Below, in pieces: positions 51,428 to 60,818 of a stretch of DNA of 64,000 bases. Made by a program: the position numbers and the translations under genes. The notes beneath the pieces are model-generated. The model was not told the DNA's origin. It saw only the letters and a list, made by a program, of their open reading frames with translations, and searched no databases. The stretch is from Pseudochelatococcus sp050946405. GTDB taxonomy: Bacteria; Pseudomonadota; Alphaproteobacteria; Rhizobiales; Beijerinckiaceae. Numbering within the stretch: the stretch's first letter is position 1; each line of letters begins with the position of its first letter. The stretch lies in assembly GCF_050946405.1 (NCBI RefSeq), contig NZ_JBMNUS010000004.1:186001-250000 (forward strand). The letters run 5' to 3'.

Positions 51428-52843
51428 TTATATCGGCGCGAGCAGAAGGATCGTCACACAGATCAGGCTCGCCGCCAGCGTGAAACGGCCGTTCCAGCGC
51501 AGGCCGATCTCCATCGGCGAACGGCCGATCGCGTTGCCGGCGATGACGAGCATCGACCCCATCGGCGCCGCGCCGACGACGCAGGCCCACCCGCCGGCAA
51601 GCGCGAGCACGACCGCCTCCGGCGGCAGGCCGGGCGGCGCGGCGCCGGCCACGGTCGTGGCCAGGATCGAGATCGAGATGATCGGGTTGATGCCGATGAG
51701 GCCCAGAACGATCACGCTCGACGCCAACCCCGCCAGAACGACGCCGGGCGGCAGCGCTGCCACGGCGAACACCTGCTCGACGAATTCGCGCGGCACCAGA
51801 TCGGCGGCAAGGATGCCGAGCAGCCCCGAGACGGAAAAGATGCCGACCTCGTTGGCGTAATCCGGCCAGCGGCCAACCCCGTCGTTGCGCAGGACGCGGA
51901 ACGCGAAACGCAGCGGCGGCACGCCGGCGTTTCGCCGGCCGCCGATGGCCAGCAGCCAGCAGAACGCGTAAAGCGGCACGACATTGATCAGGATGGCCTG
52001 AAACGGCAGATGCGTGACGGTCTCCACGATCATCGTCAGGCCCGACAGGGCCACGATGTGGCCCAGCAACCAGAGCAGCGCCCCGCCTCCCTCCGGGTCC
52101 GGCGCGCGCACGGCGGCGGGCGGGGCGCGCGGGCTTTCGAGATGATCGAACAGCATCCCGAGCAGGCCGAAGCCGAGCGCCGCCGCCAGGCCATAGGGCG
52201 CGACGTCGATCCACGCCACCTGCGGCGCCGCCGCCAGCAGCAGATTGAGCGCGAGCCCCAGCGGAGACCAGAGCGCGATGCAGGCGAAGCCGCGTATCAC
52301 CGCCAGCGTCATGCGCCGCCGCCGCCATTCGACGACGGCCGGGTTGCCGTTGCCCGCCTCCAGCGTGTTGGCGCGCCGCGTCATGTCGATGAGCAGGGCG
52401 AAGCCGCCGATGTTCAGGAGAATGCCGAAGATATGCCCGCCGAGCGTGAGCGACGCATAGCGGCGCGCCGGCGGCTGGTTGACGAGCAGCCTTCCCGCCA
52501 GAAACGTCGTCTGCGATGCGCCCGCCGCCGCCCGCAGCAACCCGAGCATCGCCAGGAATGCGGGCAGCAGCGTGGTCGGCCCCAGGGCGCGGATCAACGT
52601 CTGCCCGTCGCCGTCCCTGAACAGGGTCAGCGCCGCAAGCCCGGCGCATACGAGCAGCAGGGCACGGACGACGCGCATGAGGCGCCCCCAGCACAGGATC
52701 AGATAGGCGGCCAGAAACACCGCGGCGACGATCGCTCCGCCATCCCATCCGAACAGGGCTCGCGCGTCGGCTCCCGGCAGCAGCAGCAGCATGCACAGGG
52801 ATGCGGCGGCCCGCACGCGCGCGCCGCCTGCGCGCTTCGTCAT
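51428..52843 (-). CDS. Polytopic membrane protein of unknown function
   Basis: Inner-membrane protein of about 471 residues with some 11-12 hydrophobic segments, including an internal repeat-like ending (GLIGINPIISISILATTVAG and PMGSMLVIAGNAIGRSP). These re-entrant-like segments recall ion-transporter-superfamily permeases such as dicarboxylate/citrate carriers, but I cannot assign a family. The start is uncertain: ATG 52843 is used, while GTG codons at 52873 and 52909 would add 10 or 22 residues. It is within the carboxylase operon, so transport of an organic acid feeding the pathway is a guess only. Confidence 0.7.
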   Translation of the reverse strand: MTKRAGGARVRAAASLCMLLLLPGADARALFGWDGGAIVAAVFLAAYLILCWGRLMRVVRALLLVCAGLAALTLFRDGDGQTLIRALGPTTLLPAFLAMLGLLRAAAGASQTTFLAGRLLVNQPPARRYASLTLGGHIFGILLNIGGFALLIDMTRRANTLEAGNGNPAVVEWRRRRMTLAVIRGFACIALWSPLGLALNLLLAAAPQVAWIDVAPYGLAAALGFGLLGMLFDHLESPRAPPAAVRAPDPEGGGALLWLLGHIVALSGLTMIVETVTHLPFQAILINVVPLYAFCWLLAIGGRRNAGVPPLRFAFRVLRNDGVGRWPDYANEVGIFSVSGLLGILAADLVPREFVEQVFAVAALPPGVVLAGLASSVIVLGLIGINPIISISILATTVAGAAPPGLPPEAVVLALAGGWACVVGAAPMGSMLVIAGNAIGRSPMEIGLRWNGRFTLAASLICVTILLLAPI

Positions 52844-52990
52844 GGAAGCGCCGTCCGGTTGATCGATGTTCACGGCCTGAAACCTCGTGCAGATCTCCCG
52901 GAGGCGCACATTCGCGGAAACGGCGGAGGCCCGGATTTTCCGCGATAGCGCCGGCGACCGCCGCCTCCGTATGGCCTTCCTTCGGCCGGA

Positions 52991-53785
52991 TCAAGCCCCG
53001 ATGAAACTCGGCTGGCGCTTTTCCACGAAGGCAGCCGCCGCTTCCCGATGATCGCCGGTCTCCGTCGACAGGACATGGTTGCGCGCTTCCTGATCGAAGC
53101 AGGCCTCAAGGCTGCCGCCCGCTTCGGCCAGAGCGAGATTCTGCTTGATCCGGCCGAGCGTCAGCGTCGGTCCGGCGGCGAGGCGCCGGCCCAGGGCGAA
53201 AGCTTCCTCCATCACCTGCCCGGAAGCAACCGCGCGGGTGACGAGACCGAGAGCGGCGGCCTCCTTGCCGGACACCACCGGCGAGAGCAGGAAAAGCTCG
53301 CGCGCCTTGGCCGAGCCGAGCATCTGCGACAGGAAATAGGTGCCGCCGAAGTCGCCGGACAGCGCGACCTTCGCGAAGGCGGTGGCGATCTTGGCGTCTT
53401 CGGCGCAGATGCGGAAATCGCAGGCGAGCGCCAGCGACAGCCCGGCGCCGGCCACCGATCCCTCGATGGCCGCGATGGTGGGCTTGGGCATCTGATGCAG
53501 ATGGCGCGACGTTTCCATGCGCGCGCGCAGAGAGCGCATGCGCTCCTCCGTGGGGAGATCCATCCCCTTGCCGTCGTTCATGGCCTTCACATCACCGCCG
53601 ACGCAGAAATGACCGCCCGCGCCGCGCAGCAGAACGGCGCGCACCGAAGGGTCTTCGGCGGCGGCGGCGGTTGCGTCGCACAGCGACCGGGCGAGATCGG
53701 CGTCCAGCGCGTTGCGGCGGTCCGGCCGGTTCATGGTCAGGATGAGCAGGCCGTCCTGCCGCTCACGCAAAAGCACATCTGTCAT
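52991..53785 (-). CDS. Enoyl-CoA hydratase/isomerase family protein
   Basis: Crotonase-superfamily enzyme of 264 residues: LLILTMNRPDRRNALD at 15-30, oxyanion-hole segments HFCVGGDVKAMN and AIEGSVAGAGLSLALACDFRI. In the helix where hydratases carry the first catalytic glutamate the sequence reads AKVALSGDFGGTYFL, with Asp/Gly instead, so an isomerase-like or other crotonase activity is more likely than classical hydration. It lies 50 bp downstream of the acyl-CoA carboxylase gene on the same strand and is evidently part of that pathway. Confidence 0.9.
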   Translation of the reverse strand: MTDVLLRERQDGLLILTMNRPDRRNALDADLARSLCDATAAAAEDPSVRAVLLRGAGGHFCVGGDVKAMNDGKGMDLPTEERMRSLRARMETSRHLHQMPKPTIAAIEGSVAGAGLSLALACDFRICAEDAKIATAFAKVALSGDFGGTYFLSQMLGSAKARELFLLSPVVSGKEAAALGLVTRAVASGQVMEEAFALGRRLAAGPTLTLGRIKQNLALAEAGGSLEACFDQEARNHVLSTETGDHREAAAAFVEKRQPSFIGA

Positions 53786-53835
53786 TTGATACCGTTCCTG
53801 TGGCGAAATGATCTCTTCGGATCGCGATCCGCGCT

Positions 53836-56800
53836 TTACCAGCTATCGACGAAAGGCCGCTTGCGCCCCGAAAGCGGCGGGCGCAGCCTGACCGACCGCA
53901 GGCCCGACGCGATCCAGTTGCGCGTCTCCACCGGGTCGATCACGGCATCGATCTCCAGTGTCGAAGCCACGGAAATCGCCTTGCCCTGCTCGCGATAGTC
54001 CGCCAGCAACCGGTCGTAGAGCGCCTGCTTCTCCCGCGGATCGTCAAGCTCGTCCAGCTCGCGCCGGAAACCGAGCCGCACCGCGCCCTCAAGGCCCATG
54101 GGGCCGAATTCCCCGGTCGGCCACGAAACGGTGAAGAAGTTGTCGTAGGTGCCGCCGGCGACCATGGCCTGCGCGCCGAGCCCGTAGAACTTGCGCAGCA
54201 CGACGGCGAAGAGCGGCACCGTGATCGAGCGGCCGGTGACGAACATGCGGCAGACATGGCGCACGAGGCCGGTCTTCTCCGCCTCGGGACCCACCATGAA
54301 GCCGGGCGTGTCGCACAACGACAGGATGGGAATGTCGAAGGCGTCGCACAACTGGACGAAATGCGCCGCCTTGTCCGCCGCCGGCGCGTCGATCGCCCCG
54401 CCCAGATGCTTGGGATTGTTGGCGAGCACGCCGAAGGGCTTGCCCTCGACGCGGATGAAGGCGGTGATGATGCCGACGCCGAAATCGCGCCGCAGCTCCA
54501 GCACCGAGCCGACGTCGGCGATGGTCTCCAGCGCATCGCGCATCTCGTAGACCCGCAGCCGGTTCTCCGGCACCACATGGCGCAGCCTGCGCTGATCGGG
54601 AGCCTCCCAGTCATCGACCGGCCCCTGAAAGTAGGACAGGTACTTGCGCACCATGCGGCAGGCTTCGGCCTCGTCCTTGACGCGGATATCCACCACGCCG
54701 TTACCGGCCTGAACATCAATCGGGCCGATGGCTTCGGGCGGATAGACGCCGAGCCCCCCGCCCTCGATCATCGCCGGGCCGGCCATGCCGATGTTGCTGT
54801 TCTCATGCGCGATGATGACGTCGCAGCAGCCGAGCAGGGCGGCGTTGCCCGCGAAGCAGCGCCCGGAGACCACGCCGACCAGCGGCACCTGGCCGCTGAG
54901 ACTGGCGAAACGGCTGAAAGTGCCGTTCGAGATGCCGGCATAGGTGTGGCGCTCGGTGTCGCCCGGCCGGCCGCCGCCGCCTTCGGCGAAAAGCACGACG
55001 GGCAGATTCCACTCGCCCGCGACGTGGAAGATCCGGTCCAGCTTGCGGTGGTGGCGCTGGCCCTGCGTGCCGGCAAGGACGCCGTAATCGCCGACGGCGA
55101 AGGCGCAGCGCGCCAGCTCCTGCCCGAACGCATCGCCGTTGACCGCGCCGATGCCGGTCAGCATGCCGTCGCCGGTGGTGTTGCGGATCAGGTCCTCCAT
55201 GGAACGGCGCTGCCGCTGGGCGGCGATGGCGAACTCGCCGTATTCGATGAAGGTGCCCGGATCGCAGACTTGCGCCAGATTCTCGCGCGCCGATTGCTGG
55301 CCGCGCGCGTGGCGCTTGTCGACGAACCCGGCGCGGACGCCGTCGCGGGCGAACGCCCGGCGCTGCTCGATTTCCCGCAGGTCGTCGCGAATGCGGTCGA
55401 GATCGATCTCCTCCGGCCCGGTCACGGCGTCGCCCGCGCCTTCGCCGGGTTCGACGGCGAGAATGAGCTCGCCCGTCATCACCGTCTCGCCCTCGGCGGC
55501 AAACAGCCCCGCCACCCGGCCGCCGCACGGCGCGACGATCACGTGCTCCATCTTCATGGCTTCGAGAATGGCGAGCTGCTGGCCGGCGCTGACCGCTTCT
55601 CCCTCCGCCGTCAGGATGGTCAGCACGGTCGACTGCATCGGCGCGCGCACCGCCTCGAGCCCCTCCGCCAGTTCTTCCGCCGGGCGATGGGCGGCGGCCT
55701 GCGATGAACGGGCGCCGGGCTCCTCGACCGGGGCGAACGTCGAAGTGGATTCCGCCAGACGGGCGGCGCGTTGCTCGATGAAGCGGGTCGTGATGTCGTT
55801 GTCATGCACCTCGGGCTGCGAGAGCAGCGCGCGCAGCCAGGGAATATTGGTCTCCAGCCCCGTGATGCGGAACTCGCCGAGCGCCTGCCCCGCCTTGCGC
55901 AGGGCGGTTTCGTAGTCCGGGGAACGGGTATGCACGATCAGCTTCGCCAGCAGGCTGTCGTAGCTGGTCGATGTCCGGTAGCCGGAGCGGGCGAAGCCGT
56001 CGACGCGAATGCCGGGGCCGGTGGGCGGTTCGTAGATGTCGACGATGCCACCCGTCGGCACGGCGTCGCCCGCCGCATCCATCCGTTCCATGTTGACGCG
56101 CAACTGGATCGCCCGGCCGCGAGGTTTCAGCGCCGCCTGGTCCGCCAGCCCCAGATCGGACAGGCGGCGGCCCTCCGCGACCGCAAGCTGCAACGCGACA
56201 AGATCCTGCCCGTAAACCTCCTCGGTGACGGTATGCTCGACCTGGATGCGCGGGTTCGCCTCGATGAAGAACAGGTTCTCGCCCTCGCGGGCATCGACCG
56301 CCATCAGGAACTCGAACGTTCCCAGCGAGCGGTAGTTCACATTCCGCGCCAGCCTGAGCGCCCGCTCGGTCAGGCGCTCGCGCTCCTCCTCGCTCAGCGA
56401 GGGGCTCGGCGCCAGTTCGACCACTTTCTGGTGGCGGCGTTGCAGGGTGCATTCCCGCTCGCCGAAATGCACGCAAGCGCCGGTGCCGTCGCCCAGCACC
56501 TGCACCTCGATATGGCGGGCTCTCGGCAGGAAATGCTCGACATAGACGCCGGGATCGCCGAACGCCGCCTCCGCTTCGGAGCGGCAGCGCCGCCAGGCTT
56601 CCGCGACTTCCCCCGCCGTGTGAACCACGCGCATGCCGCGCCCGCCGCCCCCGGCGACCGCCTTGACGAGCATCGCCGTTCCCTCGGGCAGCGTGTCGAA
56701 GAAGGCGCGCGCCTCGTCCAGCCCGGTCGGGTCCGTGGTGCCGCCGATCACGGGCACGCCCAGCTCACGGGCCAGCGCCTTCGCGGCGATCTTGTCGCCC

Positions 56801-57147
56801 AGCAGCGCCAGCGCGTCCGGCCGCGGGCCGATGAAACGCAGGCCGCGCTCCTCCGCACGGCGGGCGAAGCCGGCATTTTCGGCAAGGAAGCCATAGCCGG
56901 GGTGAATGGCGTCGGCGCCGGTTTCGACCGCCGCATTCAGCACCGCGTCGATGTCGAGATAGGCGCGCACGCCCCGCCCCGGCAGCACCACCTTGCAATC
57001 GGCGCCACGGACATGCGGACTGTCGCTGTCGTCGGTGGCGCAGATCGCCGCAGTCCCGATGCCCAGTTCGGACGCAGTACGAAAAATGCGCAGCGCGATC
57101 TCGCCGCGGTTGGCCACAAGCAGCTTCTTGATGGGCGTCGTGCTCAT
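53836..57147 (-). CDS. Single-chain biotin-dependent acyl-CoA carboxylase (BC-BCCP-CT)
   Basis: Large enzyme of 1103 residues joining all carboxylase functions. Biotin carboxylase spans about 1-450 (KLLVANRGEIALRIFRTASE, ATP-grasp KAVAGGGGRGM at 162-172, EANPRIQVEHTVTEEV). The biotinyl domain carries EAMKM with Lys532. The carboxyltransferase runs from about 585 to the end, with GGGRPGDTERHTYAGI and CDTPGFMVGPEAEKTG. This one-chain layout matches the homohexameric long-chain acyl-CoA carboxylases reported in Mycobacterium and Rhodopseudomonas. GGAGA precedes the ATG at 57147. It heads an operon with a crotonase, membrane protein and oxidoreductase. The acyl substrate is unknown. Confidence 0.92.
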   Translation of the reverse strand: MSTTPIKKLLVANRGEIALRIFRTASELGIGTAAICATDDSDSPHVRGADCKVVLPGRGVRAYLDIDAVLNAAVETGADAIHPGYGFLAENAGFARRAEERGLRFIGPRPDALALLGDKIAAKALARELGVPVIGGTTDPTGLDEARAFFDTLPEGTAMLVKAVAGGGGRGMRVVHTAGEVAEAWRRCRSEAEAAFGDPGVYVEHFLPRARHIEVQVLGDGTGACVHFGERECTLQRRHQKVVELAPSPSLSEEERERLTERALRLARNVNYRSLGTFEFLMAVDAREGENLFFIEANPRIQVEHTVTEEVYGQDLVALQLAVAEGRRLSDLGLADQAALKPRGRAIQLRVNMERMDAAGDAVPTGGIVDIYEPPTGPGIRVDGFARSGYRTSTSYDSLLAKLIVHTRSPDYETALRKAGQALGEFRITGLETNIPWLRALLSQPEVHDNDITTRFIEQRAARLAESTSTFAPVEEPGARSSQAAAHRPAEELAEGLEAVRAPMQSTVLTILTAEGEAVSAGQQLAILEAMKMEHVIVAPCGGRVAGLFAAEGETVMTGELILAVEPGEGAGDAVTGPEEIDLDRIRDDLREIEQRRAFARDGVRAGFVDKRHARGQQSARENLAQVCDPGTFIEYGEFAIAAQRQRRSMEDLIRNTTGDGMLTGIGAVNGDAFGQELARCAFAVGDYGVLAGTQGQRHHRKLDRIFHVAGEWNLPVVLFAEGGGGRPGDTERHTYAGISNGTFSRFASLSGQVPLVGVVSGRCFAGNAALLGCCDVIIAHENSNIGMAGPAMIEGGGLGVYPPEAIGPIDVQAGNGVVDIRVKDEAEACRMVRKYLSYFQGPVDDWEAPDQRRLRHVVPENRLRVYEMRDALETIADVGSVLELRRDFGVGIITAFIRVEGKPFGVLANNPKHLGGAIDAPAADKAAHFVQLCDAFDIPILSLCDTPGFMVGPEAEKTGLVRHVCRMFVTGRSITVPLFAVVLRKFYGLGAQAMVAGGTYDNFFTVSWPTGEFGPMGLEGAVRLGFRRELDELDDPREKQALYDRLLADYREQGKAISVASTLEIDAVIDPVETRNWIASGLRSVRLRPPLSGRKRPFVDSW

Positions 57148-57566
57148 GCCAGTCTCCGCCGCTCACACATCATCACAGATCTCCTCCATCCCGGAAACCG
57201 CCACCCGCTCGATTGACCTGAACACCGGAGAGAACCGCCTCGCCGCCCGCGCGATCACCGATCCGGGACCGCCGTCAGGCCGCAAGGAACAAGGACTCCG
57301 TTTCCGGGACGCACCCGGACGCGGTTCCTCATCCATGCCCTCCCCTGCCAGCTCTTTCCCCTGGCGGGCGCCGGCATAACGCTCTCGCGGCCGGCGCTTC
57401 TTATTTACTGACAAATGTCAGGTTAGTTTGATTGACACCCCCGGTCAAGCGGGAAACAGGCTGCGGGCGCGGGACGGCGGCGGCGATTTCGCAACCGCTC
57501 AACTTGTCGCGGATTGCCGCGTCTGTTACCGTGACGGGAAATCGTTCGAGGTGCGGGAGAGCCGGG
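57148..57566. other. Divergent regulatory region between acyl-CoA carboxylase and TetR genes
   Basis: About 420 bp. Open frames extend into it from the TetR side (to 57432), but the coding signal and ribosome-binding site favour a downstream start. It contains a 14-bp operator-like palindrome at 57408-57421 in an AT-rich pocket. The 260 bp between that and the carboxylase gene show no convincing gene; the carboxylase promoter was not identified with confidence. Confidence 0.5.
57408..57421. promoter_or_regulatory. TetR operator-like palindrome CTGACAAATGTCAG
   Basis: 6-bp arms CTGACA/TGTCAG with a 2-bp centre. The plus strand has TTATTT (57401-57406) and TAGTTT (57424-57429) flanking it at 17 bp, a weak promoter candidate for the TetR gene. 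The site at 58352-58365 is nearly identical. Confidence 0.65.
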
Positions 57567-58253
57567 TTGCCTGCTGACAAGGAAGACGTTTCCGTCAATG
57601 CGTCGCCGATCGAGATCCTCGTCAAGCCGGAAGTCAGTGGCGTCAAGAACGAGCAGTTGATCCAGACGCGCCGGGCGCAGATTTGCGATGCGGCGCTGGA
57701 GCTTTTTCTTGAGAAGGGCATCGCCTCGACGACGATTCGCGACATCTGCGCGCGGTCGGGCGTCAATCAGGCCAGCATCTACGACTATATCGAGAACAAG
57801 AACGACATCCTGCGCCGCCTGCTGAACCAGCTCTGGTTCCGCCCGGATGTGCCGACCCTGCCCGAACGGCTCGAAGCCTTCGGGGACGCCGATTTCGAGG
57901 ATATCCTCACCAGCTATTTCCGCGATACCTGGCGCATCAAGCGCAAGGGCACGCTCCTGGCCTATCGCTCCATTCCGCACCTGCAAAGCGACGACAGGAA
58001 GGCCATGCGGGCGCACGATACGCGGCTGATCACCCTGCTCGCCCGCCATCTGCGCGAGAGAACCGGCCTGCCGGCCGACGACAAACGCCCCGAGATCGTC
58101 GCAAACCTCATCATCTTCCTCACCGCTTTCGGGCCGATGCGAGACTGGGTTCAGCGCGACATCGACGAGGAACTCATGGCCGGCACCATCGCAGCCGGCG
58201 TAACGGCCATGCTGGAGCACCTCAAGGCCCAGGGCGAGCCGCCCTCTACCTGA
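57567..58253 (+). CDS. TetR-family transcriptional regulator of acyl-CoA genes
   Basis: TetR regulator of about 228 residues. The helix-turn-helix reads ICDAALELFLEKGIASTTIRDICARSGVNQASIYDYIENK (about residues 36-75), followed by a helical ligand domain with an AcuR/KstR2-like general look. A TTG start at 57567 is proposed because GGGAGAG lies just upstream; an alternative start at 57432 would overlap the operator-promoter region more closely. It is divergent from the carboxylase operon and upstream of the fused CoA-transferase. The same palindrome occurs before both, so this regulator probably senses an acyl-CoA and controls both. Confidence 0.85.
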   Translation: MPADKEDVSVNASPIEILVKPEVSGVKNEQLIQTRRAQICDAALELFLEKGIASTTIRDICARSGVNQASIYDYIENKNDILRRLLNQLWFRPDVPTLPERLEAFGDADFEDILTSYFRDTWRIKRKGTLLAYRSIPHLQSDDRKAMRAHDTRLITLLARHLRERTGLPADDKRPEIVANLIIFLTAFGPMRDWVQRDIDEELMAGTIAAGVTAMLEHLKAQGEPPST

Positions 58254-58344
58254 CATCCCGTTCCAACAGCACGAACGGCGCCGGGGCGGCTGTCCGCTTT
58301 CCGGCCCTTCCGTGTCGTCGAAACACGGCTGTCCTTTTTCGCGC

Positions 58345-58373
58345 TTGAATCCTGACATATGTCAGTCTAAGCT
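58345..58373 (+). promoter_or_regulatory. Predicted CoA-transferase promoter with embedded operator
   Basis: TTGAAT (58345-58350), 17-bp spacer, TAAGCT (58368-58373). The spacer holds the perfect 14-bp palindrome CTGACATATGTCAG (58352-58365), nearly identical to the site upstream of the TetR gene. Repression by steric exclusion is the obvious model. Confidence 0.6.
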
Positions 58374-58447
58374 TTCCCCCTATCTCGCATAACGAAGAAT
58401 GGGAAGCGACGGCCGGAAAATACCGGCTTTCGGGGGAGGAATGCCAA

Positions 58448-60781
58448 ATGTCGGAAGCGACGGAGAGTCGGGGCCATGCCGCGCCATTGAGCGGCATCGA
58501 GGTCGTCGAGATGGCCGGCGGGGTCGCTGGCGCATGGTGCGGCAGGCTGCTGGCCGACCTTGGGGCCGCGGTAACGCGCGTGGAGCCCGCGTCGGGCGAT
58601 CCCTTGCGGCGGCGGCGCGAGCTGCCCGAAGCGCCGGAGACGGAAGGGCTGATCCATGCCTGGCTGAACGGCGGCAAGACGATCGCCGCCTCTCCCGAAC
58701 ACGACGGGCGCAGCGCCGATCTGCTGATTCTCGGCGAGGATTTCGACGGCCCGCCTCCCGCCATCGCCTTGCGCCACGGCACGGTGCGGCTCTCGTGGTT
58801 CGGCACGGCCGGCCCCTATGCGAACTGGCGCGGCGCGGACATCGCCATTCAGGCGCTGAGCGGCGCGATCTATCCCGCCGGCCCCATGGAAGGGCCGCCG
58901 CGCCAGTTGGGCGATCTGCAATCGGCGCTGGTCGGCGGGGCAACGGCGGTTTCGGCGGCGCTGACCTTGCTGCTCGCGGACCGGAAGCCCATGGCGTTCG
59001 AGGTCAGCATTCTTGAAGCCGCCATGGTTCTCGGCGAGTTGCAGGCGGCCGACGTGCGCTTTCTCAACCGCCCCACGCCGCGGCTCGGCATCAACCGCTT
59101 CTCGCCCACCTGTCCGCTCAGCATCCACAGGTGCAAGGAAGGCTGGCTCGGGCTGACGCTGCTCACGCCGGCGCAATGGCATGGCTTCTGCGCGCTGATC
59201 GACCGGCCCGATCTGGCGCGGGACCCGGACCTTGCCACCATCCATCTGCGCGCGCTCCGCGCCGGGGAGCTGGAAGCGGAGATCGACGCCGCCCTGCTCG
59301 CGCGCACGTCCGGCGAATGGGCGCGGCTCGGCCGCGACATGCGCATTCCCATCGTGGATGTTCCCGACGCCGCCGCCATACTGGAGCATCCCGTCTTCCG
59401 TGCCCGCGGCTCGCTGGCGCCGGTGCGGGCCGCCTGCGGCACGCTTCTCGCCCCCGCTTCACCGATCCGCGCCTGTGCTCCCGGCGATGGCGTTCCCGGC
59501 GACGGCATGTCCTCGCGCGCGACGCCGGAAACCGCCGGGGAAGCGCCGCTCGACGGCATCCGCATCGCGGATTTCTCGATGGGATGGGCCGGGCCGCTGG
59601 CGACGCGCATGCTGTCCGATCTGGGCGCGGAGGTGATCAAGATCGAGGCGGGGCGCTATCCCGACTGGTGGCGCGCCACGCAATGGACGCCGGAGGCCAT
59701 TGCCGGCAAGCAATATGAAACCAGCCGCCGTTTCGCCGCGCTCAATCGCGGCAAGAAAAGCGTCAGCTTCGATCTGACCACGCCGCAGGGGCTTGCGCTG
59801 GCGCGCAAGCTCGCCGCGCTCAGCGACGCCGTGATCGAGAACCATGCTTCCGGGGTCATCGACCGTCTGGGGCTCGGCTGGCAGGACCTGAGCCGCGAGC
59901 GCGACGATCTCGTGATGGTCTCCATGTCGGCCTTCGGCGCGGGCAACGTGTGGTCAGATACGCGCGCCTACGGCTCCACGCTGGAACAGGCGGCCGGCAT
60001 GCCCCGTTTTCGCGGCGAGGAAGGCGAGCCGCCGGTGATGGGGCATATCGCCTACGGCGACCCCGTCGGCGGGCTTTACGGCGCCGCGGCGCTGCTGGCC
60101 GGGCTGTATCATCGCCGCCGCACGGGGCACGGCCAGTGGATGAACCTCAGTCAGGTGGAATGCCTCCTGCCCTTCACGGCCAACGCCGTGCTGGCGCGCG
60201 GCGCGACGGGGAAGGAGCCGCCCCGGATCGGCAATCGCCACACCCATATGGTGCCGCATGGTATCTACCGGGCGGCGGGCGAGGATTGCTGGATCGCCGT
60301 CGCCGCCGAAACGGACAGCGCCTTCGCGGCGCTGGCGGAACTTCTCGGGCGTCGGGAATGGCTCGGGGAAGAATACGGCACGGTCGAGGCCCGGCGACGC
60401 CACGAACCGGAGATCGACGCCGCCCTCGCGGAATGGGTAAGCAGCCGCGACGCCGCAAGCGCCGCCCGCGACCTGCAAGACGCCGGCATCGTCGCCGCTC
60501 CCGTGCTCTCGCCGGAAGACGCGATGACCGACCCGCACCTTGAGGCGCGCGGCTTCTTTCACGACACGGAGCGGCCCCATATCGGGCACCAGCGGCAATG
60601 CGCGCTCGCCATGCTGGTGGACGGGCGGCGGATGCCCTTGCGGGGAGTGGCCCCGCTGCTGGGCGCCGATACCAGCGCGGTGATGACCGGCCTGCTGGGC
60701 GAAAGCGACGAATCCTTCTACGATGCCGTTTCGAGCGGCGTCGTGAGTCTGGAACCCACAAGCCTGCGCGGCGCCGGCTGA
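58448..60781 (+). CDS. Fused double-domain CaiB/BaiF CoA-transferase
   Basis: Type III CoA-transferase of 777 residues with two tandem family domains (about 10-340 and 365-770) joined by a glycine/proline-rich linker near 345-365. Domain 2 is canonical: IRIADFSMGWAGPLATRMLSDLGAEVIKIE, NRGKKSVSFDL, and Asp538 in YGDPVGGLYGAAALLAGL. Domain 1 is shorter and more divergent but retains GVAGAWCGRLLADLGAAVTRVE and an aspartate (Asp156) in LGDLQSALVGG. Normal members are about 400 residues and act as intertwined dimers; the fusion likely encloses both halves in one chain. It would move CoA from one acyl-CoA to a free acid, feeding the acyl-CoA pathway nearby. Confidence 0.92.
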   Translation: MSEATESRGHAAPLSGIEVVEMAGGVAGAWCGRLLADLGAAVTRVEPASGDPLRRRRELPEAPETEGLIHAWLNGGKTIAASPEHDGRSADLLILGEDFDGPPPAIALRHGTVRLSWFGTAGPYANWRGADIAIQALSGAIYPAGPMEGPPRQLGDLQSALVGGATAVSAALTLLLADRKPMAFEVSILEAAMVLGELQAADVRFLNRPTPRLGINRFSPTCPLSIHRCKEGWLGLTLLTPAQWHGFCALIDRPDLARDPDLATIHLRALRAGELEAEIDAALLARTSGEWARLGRDMRIPIVDVPDAAAILEHPVFRARGSLAPVRAACGTLLAPASPIRACAPGDGVPGDGMSSRATPETAGEAPLDGIRIADFSMGWAGPLATRMLSDLGAEVIKIEAGRYPDWWRATQWTPEAIAGKQYETSRRFAALNRGKKSVSFDLTTPQGLALARKLAALSDAVIENHASGVIDRLGLGWQDLSRERDDLVMVSMSAFGAGNVWSDTRAYGSTLEQAAGMPRFRGEEGEPPVMGHIAYGDPVGGLYGAAALLAGLYHRRRTGHGQWMNLSQVECLLPFTANAVLARGATGKEPPRIGNRHTHMVPHGIYRAAGEDCWIAVAAETDSAFAALAELLGRREWLGEEYGTVEARRRHEPEIDAALAEWVSSRDAASAARDLQDAGIVAAPVLSPEDAMTDPHLEARGFFHDTERPHIGHQRQCALAMLVDGRRMPLRGVAPLLGADTSAVMTGLLGESDESFYDAVSSGVVSLEPTSLRGAG

Positions 60782-60818
60782 AGCCGGTCCGCACACCTTC
60801 GACGAGGCGGAATAGGGC

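Noticed and set aside
57163..57414. Small minus-strand frame of 83 codons upstream of the carboxylase gene
   Set aside because: No ribosome-binding site or family features; it covers the presumed regulatory region.
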